Shown piece after piece: positions 14,891 through 23,358 of a stretch of DNA of 64,000 nucleotides. The stretch is taken from contig NZ_CP024201.1 of the NCBI RefSeq assembly GCF_002749615.1, forward strand, positions 4,360,001-4,424,000. Direction: 5' to 3'. This DNA is from Caulobacter mirabilis. GTDB taxonomy: Bacteria > Pseudomonadota > Alphaproteobacteria > Caulobacterales > Caulobacteraceae. Position 1 is the first letter of the stretch, and each line of letters opens with the position of its first letter. The notes under the pieces were generated by a model, which saw only the letters and a list, made by a program, of their open reading frames with translations, was not told the origin of the DNA and did not search any database. The position numbers were made by a program, and so were the translations under genes.

Positions 14891-15009
14891 CACCGTATGT
14901 CCCCGCGAAGGCGGGGACCCGAGCCGACTATGCGGCTTCACCCATCGGGTCAGATCTGATGGTCAGCTTGGGTCCCCGCTTTCGCGAGGACCTTCGGATG
15001 AAAACTCAG
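14891..15009. repeat. intergenic palindromic repeat, family R1, copy B
   Basis: About 119 bp, starting CACCGTATGTCCCCGCGAAG and ending GGATGAAAACTCAGA, nearly identical to copy A at 12458 and in the same orientation. Together A and B bracket the P450-TetR-rubredoxin group. No coding sequence was recognised here. Confidence 0.85.
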
Positions 15010-15035
15010 ACCGGCGTCCGCACTCAATACCGGTC

Positions 15036-15140
15036 ATCCCGGCGAAAGCCGGGACCCAGCCTCAGCCCCGGCAGCGAGTGACTTTTTCGCCTGATCACAG
15101 CTCTACGAGCTGGATTCCGGCCTTCGCCGGGACGACGGGA
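15036..15140. repeat. intergenic palindromic repeat, related family, copy C
   Basis: About 105 bp with outer arms GTCATCCCGGCGAAAGCCGG and CCGGCCTTCGCCGGGACGAC and inner CCCAGC/GCTGGAT, forming an imperfect palindrome. The layout resembles R1 (CCCCGCGAAGGCGGGGACCC arms) but the sequence differs. Elements of this kind are widespread between genes in alphaproteobacteria. Confidence 0.7.
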
Positions 15141-15313
15141 CGGAGAGGCGTGACTAAGGCATTGAAATCCCCAGTCTCCAATTGAGTCTGGGCCCAGGGG
15201 CGGCGAAGCGCAGACCCTCAGCGCCGACGCCAGTGGCGGGCCGGGTGTTCGCCTGAAGGCGTAGGGCGGATCGACATTCAGCCCGGCGGTCAGGCGGCCT
15301 GGGCCTATCGATT

Positions 15314-15433
15314 CTTATCCGAGGGTCCTCGCGAAGGCGGGGACCCAAGCCGAAGTTGGCCTTCCGGCAGGGGCGGATGGATCGAGCTCAGCTTGGATCC
15401 CCGCCTTCGCGGGGACCATCGGATGAAGACTCC
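15314..15433. repeat. intergenic palindromic repeat, family R1, copy D
   Basis: About 120 bp with TCCTCGCGAAGGCGGGGACC, CCAAGCCGAAGTTGG, CAGCTTGGATCCCCGCC and GGGGACCATCGGATGAAGAC. It shares both arms and the GGATGAA end with copies A and B but is more diverged. The rest of the 900-bp gap between rubredoxin and the ABC gene (15141-15313 and 15434-15715) shows no gene or signal I can name. Confidence 0.7.
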
Positions 15434-15715
15434 CGAGACGCATCTTCCCGGGACACGGCGGGACATTTCGAGACAATCGGCTACCGGTCTCGCCGGCTTT
15501 CCATGCGCCTCCAGCCGCCGCGAAGCGCGACGCCGCGAGACCGCAAGGCGCTTCTACAGTCAGACCGCCTCACCTAACCGCTTGATTTCCCTAACCCGCG
15601 ACGCCGCCCATCCACCCCCGCCCCAGCGGGCGCATACTGATGGTCCAGCCCCGCCGTCCCGGCGCGGCGGAACGGCGACGGGAGGCGACAACCTCAGATG
15701 CGGGACACCCTGCCC

Positions 15716-16678
15716 TCAGTCCTCGGTCGGGCGCAGCGCGTCGGGATTGCCGTAGGTGAGGGCCAGGAAGACGTCCTCCAGGTCGGGGTCCTCGGTGGCG
15801 ATGTCCTTGATGTGAAGGCCGGCGCCACGGACGGCGGCCAGGACCTGCTCCACGCTGGACTGGCCCTTCTTGTAGGATACGGCGAAGGCCCCGCCGCCGC
15901 GCAGCTTGGTCTCGAACCCGGTCAGGTCGGGCGCGACGGTTACGGGCTCCTCCGGCGAGACGATCACATTGCGGGTGTCGAGCCGGCGGAGCAGCACGTC
16001 GGTCGGCTCGCAGGCCGCGACCTCGCCGCGGTTGATGATGGCGATCTGGTCGCAGAGCTCCTGCGCCTCTTCCAGGTAGTGGGTGGTCAGGACGATGGTC
16101 ACGCCCTGCTGGTTCAGGCCCACGACGTAGTTCCACAGCTGGCGGCGCAGCTCGACGTCCACGCCGGCGGTCGGCTCGTCGAGGATCAGGACCGGCGGAT
16201 GATGGACCATCGCCTTGGCCACCATCAGGCGACGCTTCATCCCGCCCGACAGCATGCGGACATAGGCGCCGGCCTTGTCGCTGAGACCCAGGGCCGCGAG
16301 CAGCTCGTCGGTCTTCCGCTCGTTCTTGGGCACGCCGTACATGCCCGCCTGGACCTCCAGCGACTCGCGCGGGGTGAAGAAGACGTCGGCGGCCAGTTCC
16401 TGCGGCACCACCCCGATGGCGGCGCGGGCGTCGCGGGGGCGCTGATCGATGTCGCGCCCCCAGATCTTCACCGTGCCGGAGGATTTCCGCACCAGCCCGG
16501 CCAGAATGTTGATGAAGGTCGACTTGCCCGCCCCGTTCGGTCCGAGCAGGCCGAAGATGGACCCGCGCGGGATCTTCAGGTCGATGCCGTTCAAGGCCAG
16601 TTTCGGCGGCGTGGTCTTGGCGCCGGCATAGGTCTTGTACAGGCCTTCGGCCTCGATCGCGTAGTCGGGCAGATCCAT
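15716..16678 (-). CDS. ABC-2 type transporter ATP-binding protein
   Basis: A 320-residue ATPase: Walker A GPNGAGKST at about 47-55, Q-loop VPQE, signature LSGGMKRRLMVAKAM, Walker B LILDEPTAGVD and the H-loop TTHYLEEAQ. The C-terminal 80 residues resemble the regulatory tail of DrrA/NodI-type exporters. It would power drug, polysaccharide or lipid export. No permease gene lies next to it in the window, so its membrane partner must be elsewhere. Confidence 0.92.
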   Translation of the reverse strand: MDLPDYAIEAEGLYKTYAGAKTTPPKLALNGIDLKIPRGSIFGLLGPNGAGKSTFINILAGLVRKSSGTVKIWGRDIDQRPRDARAAIGVVPQELAADVFFTPRESLEVQAGMYGVPKNERKTDELLAALGLSDKAGAYVRMLSGGMKRRLMVAKAMVHHPPVLILDEPTAGVDVELRRQLWNYVVGLNQQGVTIVLTTHYLEEAQELCDQIAIINRGEVAACEPTDVLLRRLDTRNVIVSPEEPVTVAPDLTGFETKLRGGGAFAVSYKKGQSSVEQVLAAVRGAGLHIKDIATEDPDLEDVFLALTYGNPDALRPTED

Positions 16679-16779
16679 GGGGATTCGGTCTCATTGACGC
16701 CCAAGCGGCGTGTCGCATAGGTATGCCCCGCACGCCGTCCAGCCAAGGCCGGCGGCGCGCTTTGCACGGAAGAGCTGCC

Positions 16780-17055
16780 ATGGCCCGCAAGACCAAGGGG
16801 ACCGCCCCGACCGCCACCCCGCTGCCGGAAGCGGCGACCGTCCCGCCGCCCGAGACGATTCTGGTGCGCTCGCACCGCATCGCCTGCGAAGGCGTCGGCG
16901 GCGCGCTGGGCCATCCGCGCGTCTGGCTGGAGCTCGGCGGCGCCGGCGAAGTCGACTGCCCCTACTGCGACCGCCGCTTCGTGGCGGTGACGGAGCCCGG
17001 CGACGAGAGCGAGTTGCTGGCGCCCGGAACCTACGAGGGCGCGGCCGGACATTAG
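16780..17055 (+). CDS. zinc-finger CHCC domain protein (NDUFS6-like)
   Basis: A 91-residue protein whose C-terminal half carries the zf-CHCC signature: ACEGVGGALGHPRVWLEL followed by CPYCDRRFV, giving one Cys, one His and a Cys pair for a single zinc. The family is related to the NDUFS6 accessory subunit of complex I and is common as a short stand-alone protein in alphaproteobacteria. The ATG at 16780 with GGAAGAG upstream is preferred; the frame extends to 16723. It is divergent from the ABC gene. Confidence 0.88.
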   Translation: MARKTKGTAPTATPLPEAATVPPPETILVRSHRIACEGVGGALGHPRVWLELGGAGEVDCPYCDRRFVAVTEPGDESELLAPGTYEGAAGH

Positions 17056-17115
17056 AGTCCGAAAACCGCCGGTCGACGGGCTGACCGACCGGCGTTCGCT
17101 TCCTATCTTGCCGTC

Positions 17116-17919
17116 ATGAGCAAGACAGCCCCCGCCGACACCTTCCGCAGCCTGCACGCCGGGCCCCGCATCCTGCGCCTCGCCAACGGCTGGGACGCCG
17201 CCTCCGCGCGCCTCATCGAGAGCCTGGGCGCGCCGGCCGTGGCCACCTCCAGCGCCGCCGTCGCCTGGAGCCACGGCTATGCCGACGGCAATCATCTGCC
17301 GGTCGACCTGCTGGTCCAGACCATCGCCGACGCCGCCCGCGCCGTCTCCATCCCGCTGACCGCCGACATCGAGGGCGGCTATTCCGACGATCCGGCGCTG
17401 GTCGAGGAGACCATCGTCCGGGTGATCGACGCCGGCGCGGTCGGGATCAACATCGAGGACGGCGGCGGCGCGCCCGAGCCGCTGGCCGCCAAGATCGAGG
17501 CCGCCCGCCGCGCCGCCGAGCGCACCGGCGTGCCGCTGTTCGTCAACGCCCGCACCGACGTCTGGCTGCGCAAGCTCGCCCAGGGCGAGGCGGCGGTGGC
17601 CGAGGCCCTGCGCCGGGCGGCGATCTATCGCGAGGCCGGGGCCGACGGCCTGTTCGCGCCGGGCGTGGTCGAGGCGTCGGAGATCCGCAACCTGGTCGAG
17701 GGCGCCGGCCTGCCGCTGAACGTCATGGCCCGGCCCGGCCTCGCCCCGGCCGACGACCTGGAGGTCCTGGGCGTCCGCCGCCTGTCCGCCGCCACCGGCC
17801 TGGCCCACGCCGCCCTGGCCGCGCTGAAGACGGCCGCCGCGGACTTCCTGGAAACCGGCGATTCGAACGGCCTGTGGGCCCGCAGCGACGGCACGGACTA
17901 CAACGCGCTGTTCCGCTAG
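17116..17919 (+). CDS. isocitrate lyase/PEP mutase superfamily enzyme
   Basis: A 267-residue TIM-barrel protein. The superfamily pattern is visible: SSAAVAWSHGYADG near residue 45, the magnesium-binding DIEGGYSDD at about 84, INIEDGGG at about 112 and VNARTDVWL at about 143. These are C-C or P-C bond-forming lyases (2-methylisocitrate lyase, oxaloacetate hydrolase, phosphonopyruvate-type). The isocitrate lyase catalytic KKCGH loop is absent, so it belongs to the broader branch and its substrate is open. Its TAG stop overlaps the stop of the opposing gene. Confidence 0.85.
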   Translation: MSKTAPADTFRSLHAGPRILRLANGWDAASARLIESLGAPAVATSSAAVAWSHGYADGNHLPVDLLVQTIADAARAVSIPLTADIEGGYSDDPALVEETIVRVIDAGAVGINIEDGGGAPEPLAAKIEAARRAAERTGVPLFVNARTDVWLRKLAQGEAAVAEALRRAAIYREAGADGLFAPGVVEASEIRNLVEGAGLPLNVMARPGLAPADDLEVLGVRRLSAATGLAHAALAALKTAAADFLETGDSNGLWARSDGTDYNALFR

Positions 17920-18941
17920 TTCGCGGCCTGCGGCGCCTTCTTGAACCGGATCGGCAGGCGAATGACGGCGCCGTCCACCGGGCGGCCGTCGTCGGTCCAT
18001 GGGCTCATCTGCATGATGCCGGCCACCGCGACAGCCGCTTCGCCGAAGCCGGCCTCGACGGGATCCTCCCGCGCGACCTTGCAGGCGGTGAGCCCGCCTC
18101 CGACCCCCACCGTGCATTCGGCGACGCCGACGCCCTCGACCAATCCCCGCTCGACCGCCGCCGCCGGGAAGATTTCCGCGACTTTCTTGGGGTCGAGCCC
18201 CGTGATCCAGCGAGGATGCGAGACCGCACGCTCAGTCTCGGCGCCGCCGAAGCGGACCGCGAGGTTCACGTAGACATCCTTGCTCGCATCGCCGACCGGC
18301 AGCAGCTCGAACCGCTCCGCAAGCTTGAGCGCCGCCGCGCCGAACCCCTTGGCGGGCGGCGACTCCATCAGCACCTTGCAATCGTCCAGGGTGTTCGCGG
18401 ACGTCACCTCGCAGCGGATCGAAGCGTGACCCGAGACCGCGTCGCCCGCTCGCGCGGGCCGCACGGCCGCGACGTCGGCATAGGTCGGCGCCCTGAGCCA
18501 CAGCGGATTAGCCACCAGCGCTGACGTCGAGCCCGCAAAGCCCATGCCCCCGCGGATCGCGAACTTGATTGGCACGCGGACCTCGCCGCGAACCGGACGA
18601 CCGTCGACCACCTTCGGCTTCATCTGGAAACTGGGCGTCAGCGACAGCGCCGCCAGGCCGAACCCCGCGCCCGGCGGATCTTCCTTCTCGACCTTGCAGG
18701 TTTCCAGCCCGCCCTGGACGTTGACCTCGCATTTCAGCGCGACGAACCCGCCCTTGCCCTGACGCGCGGCTTCGACGGGCCAGGCGGCTCTAAGCTCGGC
18801 GAAGTCCGGCCTCTTCACCCAGGTCGGCGCGGCGTCTTCGGAGGCCGCAGCAGCCCCCGGCGCGACACACATCGTCAGCAACGCCAGAATCCCCGTCAGC
18901 CGCCCCCTGACGCTCGACCGCGCAATCCCGCCAGCGCCCAT
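17916..18941 (-). CDS. secreted protein with three TonB C-terminal-like repeats
   Basis: A 341-residue exported protein: signal peptide (about 1-33, GAAAAS) but no membrane anchor, then three homologous units of about 100 residues. Each unit has W-x-P, a P..A turn, a paired-Cys segment (KCEVNVQGGLETCKV, RCEVTSANTLDDCKV, ECTVGVGGGLTACKV) and E-(D/S)-P-x-x-x-GFG-x-A-A with a closing PI(K/R)F-type strand. This is the TonB_C fold repeated three times. The Cys pairs probably form disulfides in the periplasm. Annotation pipelines would call it energy transducer TonB, but it lacks the TM helix and proline-rich spacer of true TonB. Confidence 0.82.
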   Translation of the reverse strand: MGAGGIARSSVRGRLTGILALLTMCVAPGAAAASEDAAPTWVKRPDFAELRAAWPVEAARQGKGGFVALKCEVNVQGGLETCKVEKEDPPGAGFGLAALSLTPSFQMKPKVVDGRPVRGEVRVPIKFAIRGGMGFAGSTSALVANPLWLRAPTYADVAAVRPARAGDAVSGHASIRCEVTSANTLDDCKVLMESPPAKGFGAAALKLAERFELLPVGDASKDVYVNLAVRFGGAETERAVSHPRWITGLDPKKVAEIFPAAAVERGLVEGVGVAECTVGVGGGLTACKVAREDPVEAGFGEAAVAVAGIMQMSPWTDDGRPVDGAVIRLPIRFKKAPQAAN

Positions 18942-19047
18942 GCCTGATCCCCCTTGAGCCTTGGCTGATAGTGGCGCCGATATCCACGCTCCGCCAAGCG
19001 CCGATCACGGGCTGACCCGGGGCGAGTCAGCCACTATCTTGCCCGCC

Positions 19048-21912
19048 ATGACCGACGCCGCCGACGCGACCGCACAGCCCGCCCCGCCGACCCAGGACGG
19101 TTCCGCCGTCCGGCTCTATCTCATCGACGGCTCCGGCTACATCTTCCGCGCCTACCACGCCCTGCCGCCGCTGACGCGCAAGTCGGACGGCCTGCCCGTC
19201 GGCGCGGTGCAGGGCTTCTGCAACATGCTGTTCAAGCTGTTGCGGGACAGCAAGGAAGATGCGCCGACCCATCTCGCGGTGATCTTCGACCACTCCGAGA
19301 AGACGTTCCGCAACAAGCTGTACGACCAGTACAAGGCCCATCGCCCGCCGCTGCCCGAGGATCTGGTTCCCCAGTTCCCGCTGGTGCGCGAGGCGACGAA
19401 GGCCTTCGGCGTGCCCAGCATCGAGCTGGCCGGCTATGAGGCCGACGACCTGATCGCCGCCTACAGCTGCAAGGTCCGCGACATGGGCGGCGAGGTGGTC
19501 ATCGTCTCGTCCGACAAGGATCTGATGCAGCTGGTCGGCGACCGGGTGTCGATGCTCGACACCATGAAGAACCTCTTCATCGGCCCGGAGCAGGTGGTCG
19601 AGAAGTTCGGCGTCCCGCCGGAGAAGGTCGTCGACGTCCAGGCCCTCTGCGGCGACAGCGTCGACAACGTGCCCGGCGCGCCCGGCATCGGCATCAAGAC
19701 CGCCGCCCAGCTCATCAACGAGTACGGCGACCTGGACACGCTGCTGGCCCGCGCCGGCGAGATCAAACAACCCAAGCGTCGCGAGACCCTGATCGAGTTC
19801 GCCGACCAGATCCGCCTGTCGCGCCAGCTGGTCCAGCTCGACTGCGACACGCCGCTGCCCGAGCCCGTCGACGACCTGACCGTGCGGGATCCGGACGGCC
19901 CGACGCTCGCCGAGTTCCTCGACCGGATGGAGTTCCGCACCCTGGCCCGCCGGGTCGGCGAGGCGGCCGCGGGCGGCGGGATGCCGGCCCAGCCGCTGCC
20001 CGGCCGCGTGGCCGCGCCGGCGAGCGCTCCCGCCGCAGCCTCGACGCCGACGCCGGCCGAGATCGACACGACCAAGTATGTCTGCGTCCAGGATCTGGCG
20101 ACGCTTCAGGCCTGGGTCGATCGGGCCCGGGCCGTCGGAACCATCGCCTTCGACACCGAGACGGACGCCCTGGGCTCTGCGACGGCCGGCCTCTGCGGCG
20201 TCTCGCTGGCCGTGGCGCCGGGTGAGGCCTGCTACATCCCCGTGGGGCACGAGGCGAAGGAGGGCGGCCTGTTCGCCGACGGCGGCGGCGCCGACCTGAC
20301 CCAGATCCCCCTCGACCAGGTGATCGCGGCCCTGAAGCCGATGCTCGAGGACCCGTCGGTCCTGAAGGTCGCCCACAACGCCAAGTACGACATCGCCGTC
20401 CTGACCCGGTACGGCATCGACGTCTCCCCGATCGAGGACACGATGCTGATCAGCTATGTCCTCGAGGCCGGGCTCCATGGCCACGGCATGGACGAGCTGA
20501 GCGAGCTGTGGCTCGGCCACAAGCCGATCCCGTTCAAGCAGGTCTGTGGCACGGGCAAGAGCGAGATCAGCTTCAAGCACGTCGAGCTGATCCCCGCGAC
20601 CGCCTATGCCGCCGAGGACGCCGACGTCACCTTGCGGCTCTACGACGTCCTGCGCCCGCGCCTGCCGCGCGAGCACCTGCTGACCGTCTACGAGACCCTC
20701 GAACGCCCCCTGCCCGACGTGCTGGCGCGGATGGAGAACGCCGGCGTCCGCGTCGACCCCGACATGTTGCGCAAGCTGAGCCATGAGTTCTCGGTGCGGA
20801 TGGTCGAGCTGGAGGCCAAGGCCCACGAGCTGGCCGGCCATCCCTTCAACCTGGGCAGCCCCAAACAGATCGGCGACATCCTGTTCGGAGAGCTGGGCCT
20901 CGAAGGCGGCAAGAAGACCGCCACCGGCCAATGGGCCACCGACAGCGACGTGCTGGAGCGGCTGGCCCTGACGCACGACCTGCCCCGGACGCTGCTCGAC
21001 TGGCGCCAGCTGTCGAAGCTGAAGGGCACCTACACCGACAACCTGATCGCGGCCATGCAGCCGGGCACCAACCGGATCCACACCTCCTACAGCCTGGCCG
21101 CCGCCAACACCGGCCGCCTGGCTTCCACCGATCCGAACCTGCAGAACATCCCGATCCGCACCGAGGAAGGCCGCAAGATCCGCAAGGCCTTCGTCGCCGA
21201 CCCGGGCAACGTGTTGATCAGCGCCGACTACAGCCAGATCGAGCTGCGTCTGCTCGCCCATGTCGGCGACATCCCGCAGCTGAAACGCGCCTTCCGCGAG
21301 GGGCTGGACATCCACGCGATGACCGCCTCGGAGATGTTCGACACGCCGATCGAGGGCATGCCCAGCGAGATCCGGCGCCGGGCCAAGGCGATCAACTTCG
21401 GCATCGTCTACGGGATCAGCGCCTTCGGCCTATCCAACCAACTCGGCATCGAGCAGGGCGAGGCCGCGGCCTACATCAAGACCTACTTCGAGCGCTTCCC
21501 CGGCATCCGCGACTATATGGACCGGATGCGCCACGAGGTGCGCGAGCACGCCTACGTCACCACCATCTTCGGCCGGAAGATCAACATCCCGGACATCAAG
21601 GCCAAGAGCGTCGGCCACCGCCAGTTCGCCGAACGGGCGGCGATCAACGCTCCGCTGCAGGGCGCCGCGGCGGACATCATTCGCCGCGCGATGGCCCGGA
21701 TGCCGGCGGCGCTGATCGATGCGGGGCTGCAATCCCGCATGCTCCTGCAGGTGCACGACGAACTGGTCTTCGAGGCCTCGCAGGCCGAGGCCGAAGAGAC
21801 CATGCGCGTGGCCCGGGCCGTGATGGAGAAGGCGGCGGAGCCGGCGGTGTCGCTGTCGGTGCCGCTGATCGTCGACGCCCGCGCGGCGTCGAACTGGGAC
21901 GAAGCGCACTGA
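19048..21912 (+). CDS. polA: DNA polymerase I
   Basis: A 954-residue polymerase with all three domains. The 5' nuclease has RLYLIDGSGYIFRAY near residue 22 and the helical GDSVDNVPGAPGIGIKTA arch. The 3'-5' exonuclease retains FDTETDALG (about 364) and HNAKYDIAVL. The polymerase has motif A SADYSQIELRLLAH (about 724), motif B RRRAKAINFGIVYGIS and motif C QVHDELVFE (about 901). Catalytic acids are present in each. The ATG at 19048 is used; the frame extends 29 codons upstream. ppsR begins one base after the stop, so they are likely cotranscribed. Confidence 0.98.
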   Translation: MTDAADATAQPAPPTQDGSAVRLYLIDGSGYIFRAYHALPPLTRKSDGLPVGAVQGFCNMLFKLLRDSKEDAPTHLAVIFDHSEKTFRNKLYDQYKAHRPPLPEDLVPQFPLVREATKAFGVPSIELAGYEADDLIAAYSCKVRDMGGEVVIVSSDKDLMQLVGDRVSMLDTMKNLFIGPEQVVEKFGVPPEKVVDVQALCGDSVDNVPGAPGIGIKTAAQLINEYGDLDTLLARAGEIKQPKRRETLIEFADQIRLSRQLVQLDCDTPLPEPVDDLTVRDPDGPTLAEFLDRMEFRTLARRVGEAAAGGGMPAQPLPGRVAAPASAPAAASTPTPAEIDTTKYVCVQDLATLQAWVDRARAVGTIAFDTETDALGSATAGLCGVSLAVAPGEACYIPVGHEAKEGGLFADGGGADLTQIPLDQVIAALKPMLEDPSVLKVAHNAKYDIAVLTRYGIDVSPIEDTMLISYVLEAGLHGHGMDELSELWLGHKPIPFKQVCGTGKSEISFKHVELIPATAYAAEDADVTLRLYDVLRPRLPREHLLTVYETLERPLPDVLARMENAGVRVDPDMLRKLSHEFSVRMVELEAKAHELAGHPFNLGSPKQIGDILFGELGLEGGKKTATGQWATDSDVLERLALTHDLPRTLLDWRQLSKLKGTYTDNLIAAMQPGTNRIHTSYSLAAANTGRLASTDPNLQNIPIRTEEGRKIRKAFVADPGNVLISADYSQIELRLLAHVGDIPQLKRAFREGLDIHAMTASEMFDTPIEGMPSEIRRRAKAINFGIVYGISAFGLSNQLGIEQGEAAAYIKTYFERFPGIRDYMDRMRHEVREHAYVTTIFGRKINIPDIKAKSVGHRQFAERAAINAPLQGAAADIIRRAMARMPAALIDAGLQSRMLLQVHDELVFEASQAEAEETMRVARAVMEKAAEPAVSLSVPLIVDARAASNWDEAH

Positions 21913-21913
21913 G

Positions 21914-22765
21914 ATGACGTCAGCGCCCCGGGTCGCCACCTATTTCCACATCCACCTGGTCTCGGACTCCACGGGCGAGACGCTGAACGCCATGGCCCGG
22001 GCCGTCTGCGCCCGATTCACCGACGTCCTGCCGATCGAGCACATCTACGCCCTGGTCCGCTCGCAGCGGCAGCTGGAGCGGGCGCTGGAGGAGATCGCCG
22101 GCGCGCCGGGGGTGGTGCTGCACACCATCATCGACCCGACCCTGCGAACGGCGCTGGAAGAGGGCTGCCGCCAGCACGACATCCCCTGCATCGCCGCGCT
22201 CGATCCGGTGGTCGCCGCCATGTCGCGCTATCTCGGCGCCCCGATGCAGAGCCGGCCCGGCGCGCAGCACGCGCTCGACACCGACTACTTCAACCGCATG
22301 GAGGCCCTGAACTACGCCATCGGTCACGACGACGGCCAAGGCGGACAGGACTTCTCGCAGGCCGACGTGGTGCTGGTGGGAGTGTCCCGCACGTCCAAGA
22401 CGCCGACCTGCATCTATCTGGCGCACCGCGGCGTGCGGGCCGCGAACGTGCCGCTGGTGCCGGGCGTGCCCCTTCCCAAGGAGCTGCTGGAGCTGAAGAA
22501 CACCCTGGTCGTGGGCCTGATCGCCTCGCCCGACCGGCTGATCCAGATCCGCCGCAACCGCCTGCTGTCGCTGAACGAACAACGGGCCAGCAGCTACATC
22601 GACCAGGAGGCCGTCCGTCAGGAGATCATCGCCGCCCGGCGACTCTACGAACGGATGGGCTGGCCGGTCATCGACGTCACCCGCCGATCGGTCGAGGAAA
22701 CCGCCGCCTCGATTATCAATCTGTTGTCCGGCGGACGCGGCCAGGTCGAGGTGCTGGGAGCATGA
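21914..22765 (+). CDS. ppsR: pyruvate, phosphate dikinase regulatory protein (DUF299)
   Basis: A 283-residue bifunctional kinase/pyrophosphorylase that switches PEP synthase or PPDK on and off. The family start FHIHLVSDSTGETLN is at residues 11-25, and the P-loop-like GVSRTSKTPTCIYLA is at about 155-169, followed by NVPLVPG. Its start is one base after polA and it overlaps maf by ATGA. This is the homologue of the RP001 gene that lies next to oriC in Caulobacter and Rickettsia, but the upstream neighbour here is polA. Confidence 0.95.
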   Translation: MTSAPRVATYFHIHLVSDSTGETLNAMARAVCARFTDVLPIEHIYALVRSQRQLERALEEIAGAPGVVLHTIIDPTLRTALEEGCRQHDIPCIAALDPVVAAMSRYLGAPMQSRPGAQHALDTDYFNRMEALNYAIGHDDGQGGQDFSQADVVLVGVSRTSKTPTCIYLAHRGVRAANVPLVPGVPLPKELLELKNTLVVGLIASPDRLIQIRRNRLLSLNEQRASSYIDQEAVRQEIIAARRLYERMGWPVIDVTRRSVEETAASIINLLSGGRGQVEVLGA

Positions 22766-23358
22766 GCAGGATCGTACTGGCGTCGAAGAGCCCCGCCCGC
22801 ACGGCGGTGTTGAAGGCGGCCGGCGTGCCGTTCGAGACCGCCGTGGCCGGTGTGGACGAGGCCGCCGTCAAGAACGGCCTGCTGGCCGAAGGCCAGGGTC
22901 CGCGCAACGTCGCCGACGCGCTGGCCGAGCTGAAGGCGGTGAAGATCTCCCGCAACCGACCCGGCGACCTGGTGATCGGCGCCGACCAGACCCTCGACCT
23001 CGACGGCGCGCTGTTCGACAAGGTCGAGACGATGGCGCAGGCGCGCGAGCGGCTCCAACTGCTGCGCGGCAAGACGCACAAGCTGCACTCGGCGGTGGTC
23101 GTGGCCCGCGACGGCCAGGCGATCTGGCGCGAAGTCCCCGGCGCCAAGCTGACCATGCGGAACTACTCGGACGCCTTCATCGACGACTATCTGGCCGAAC
23201 GCGGCGAGGACATCCTGAGCTCCGTCGGCTGCTACCAGCTGGAGAACCAGGGCGTGCAGCTCTTCTCCCGCATCGAGGGCGACTATTTCACCATCCTGGG
23301 CCTGCCCTTGATGGGCCTGTTCGACTTCCTGCGCCTGCATGGAGCGCTGAAGTCATGA
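22762..23358 (+). CDS. maf: Maf-family nucleotide pyrophosphatase
   Basis: A 198-residue protein with the Maf start IVLASKSPARTAVLKAAG, the central IGADQTLDLDG active-site region and the late YQLENQGVQLFSRIEGDYFTILGLPL segment. Maf proteins hydrolyse non-canonical or methylated nucleotides. The usual DT(V/I)V motif is replaced by DQTL, as in the alphaproteobacterial subgroup. It is coupled at both ends: ATGA overlaps with ppsR and aroE. Confidence 0.93.
   Translation: MSRIVLASKSPARTAVLKAAGVPFETAVAGVDEAAVKNGLLAEGQGPRNVADALAELKAVKISRNRPGDLVIGADQTLDLDGALFDKVETMAQARERLQLLRGKTHKLHSAVVVARDGQAIWREVPGAKLTMRNYSDAFIDDYLAERGEDILSSVGCYQLENQGVQLFSRIEGDYFTILGLPLMGLFDFLRLHGALKS

Noticed and set aside
14809..15715. 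CRISPR array, because several similar repeats occur in a row
   Set aside because: The units are about 105-120 bp, palindromic, diverged and irregularly spaced, with no short identical direct repeats and no cas genes.
18942..19047. Possible replication origin before polA-ppsR
   Set aside because: The gap is only about 100 bp, GC-rich, without a cluster of DnaA boxes or an AT-rich stretch.
19027..21315. 762-codon open frame antisense to polA
   Set aside because: polA is unmistakable on the plus strand; the antisense translation lacks any protein-family pattern.
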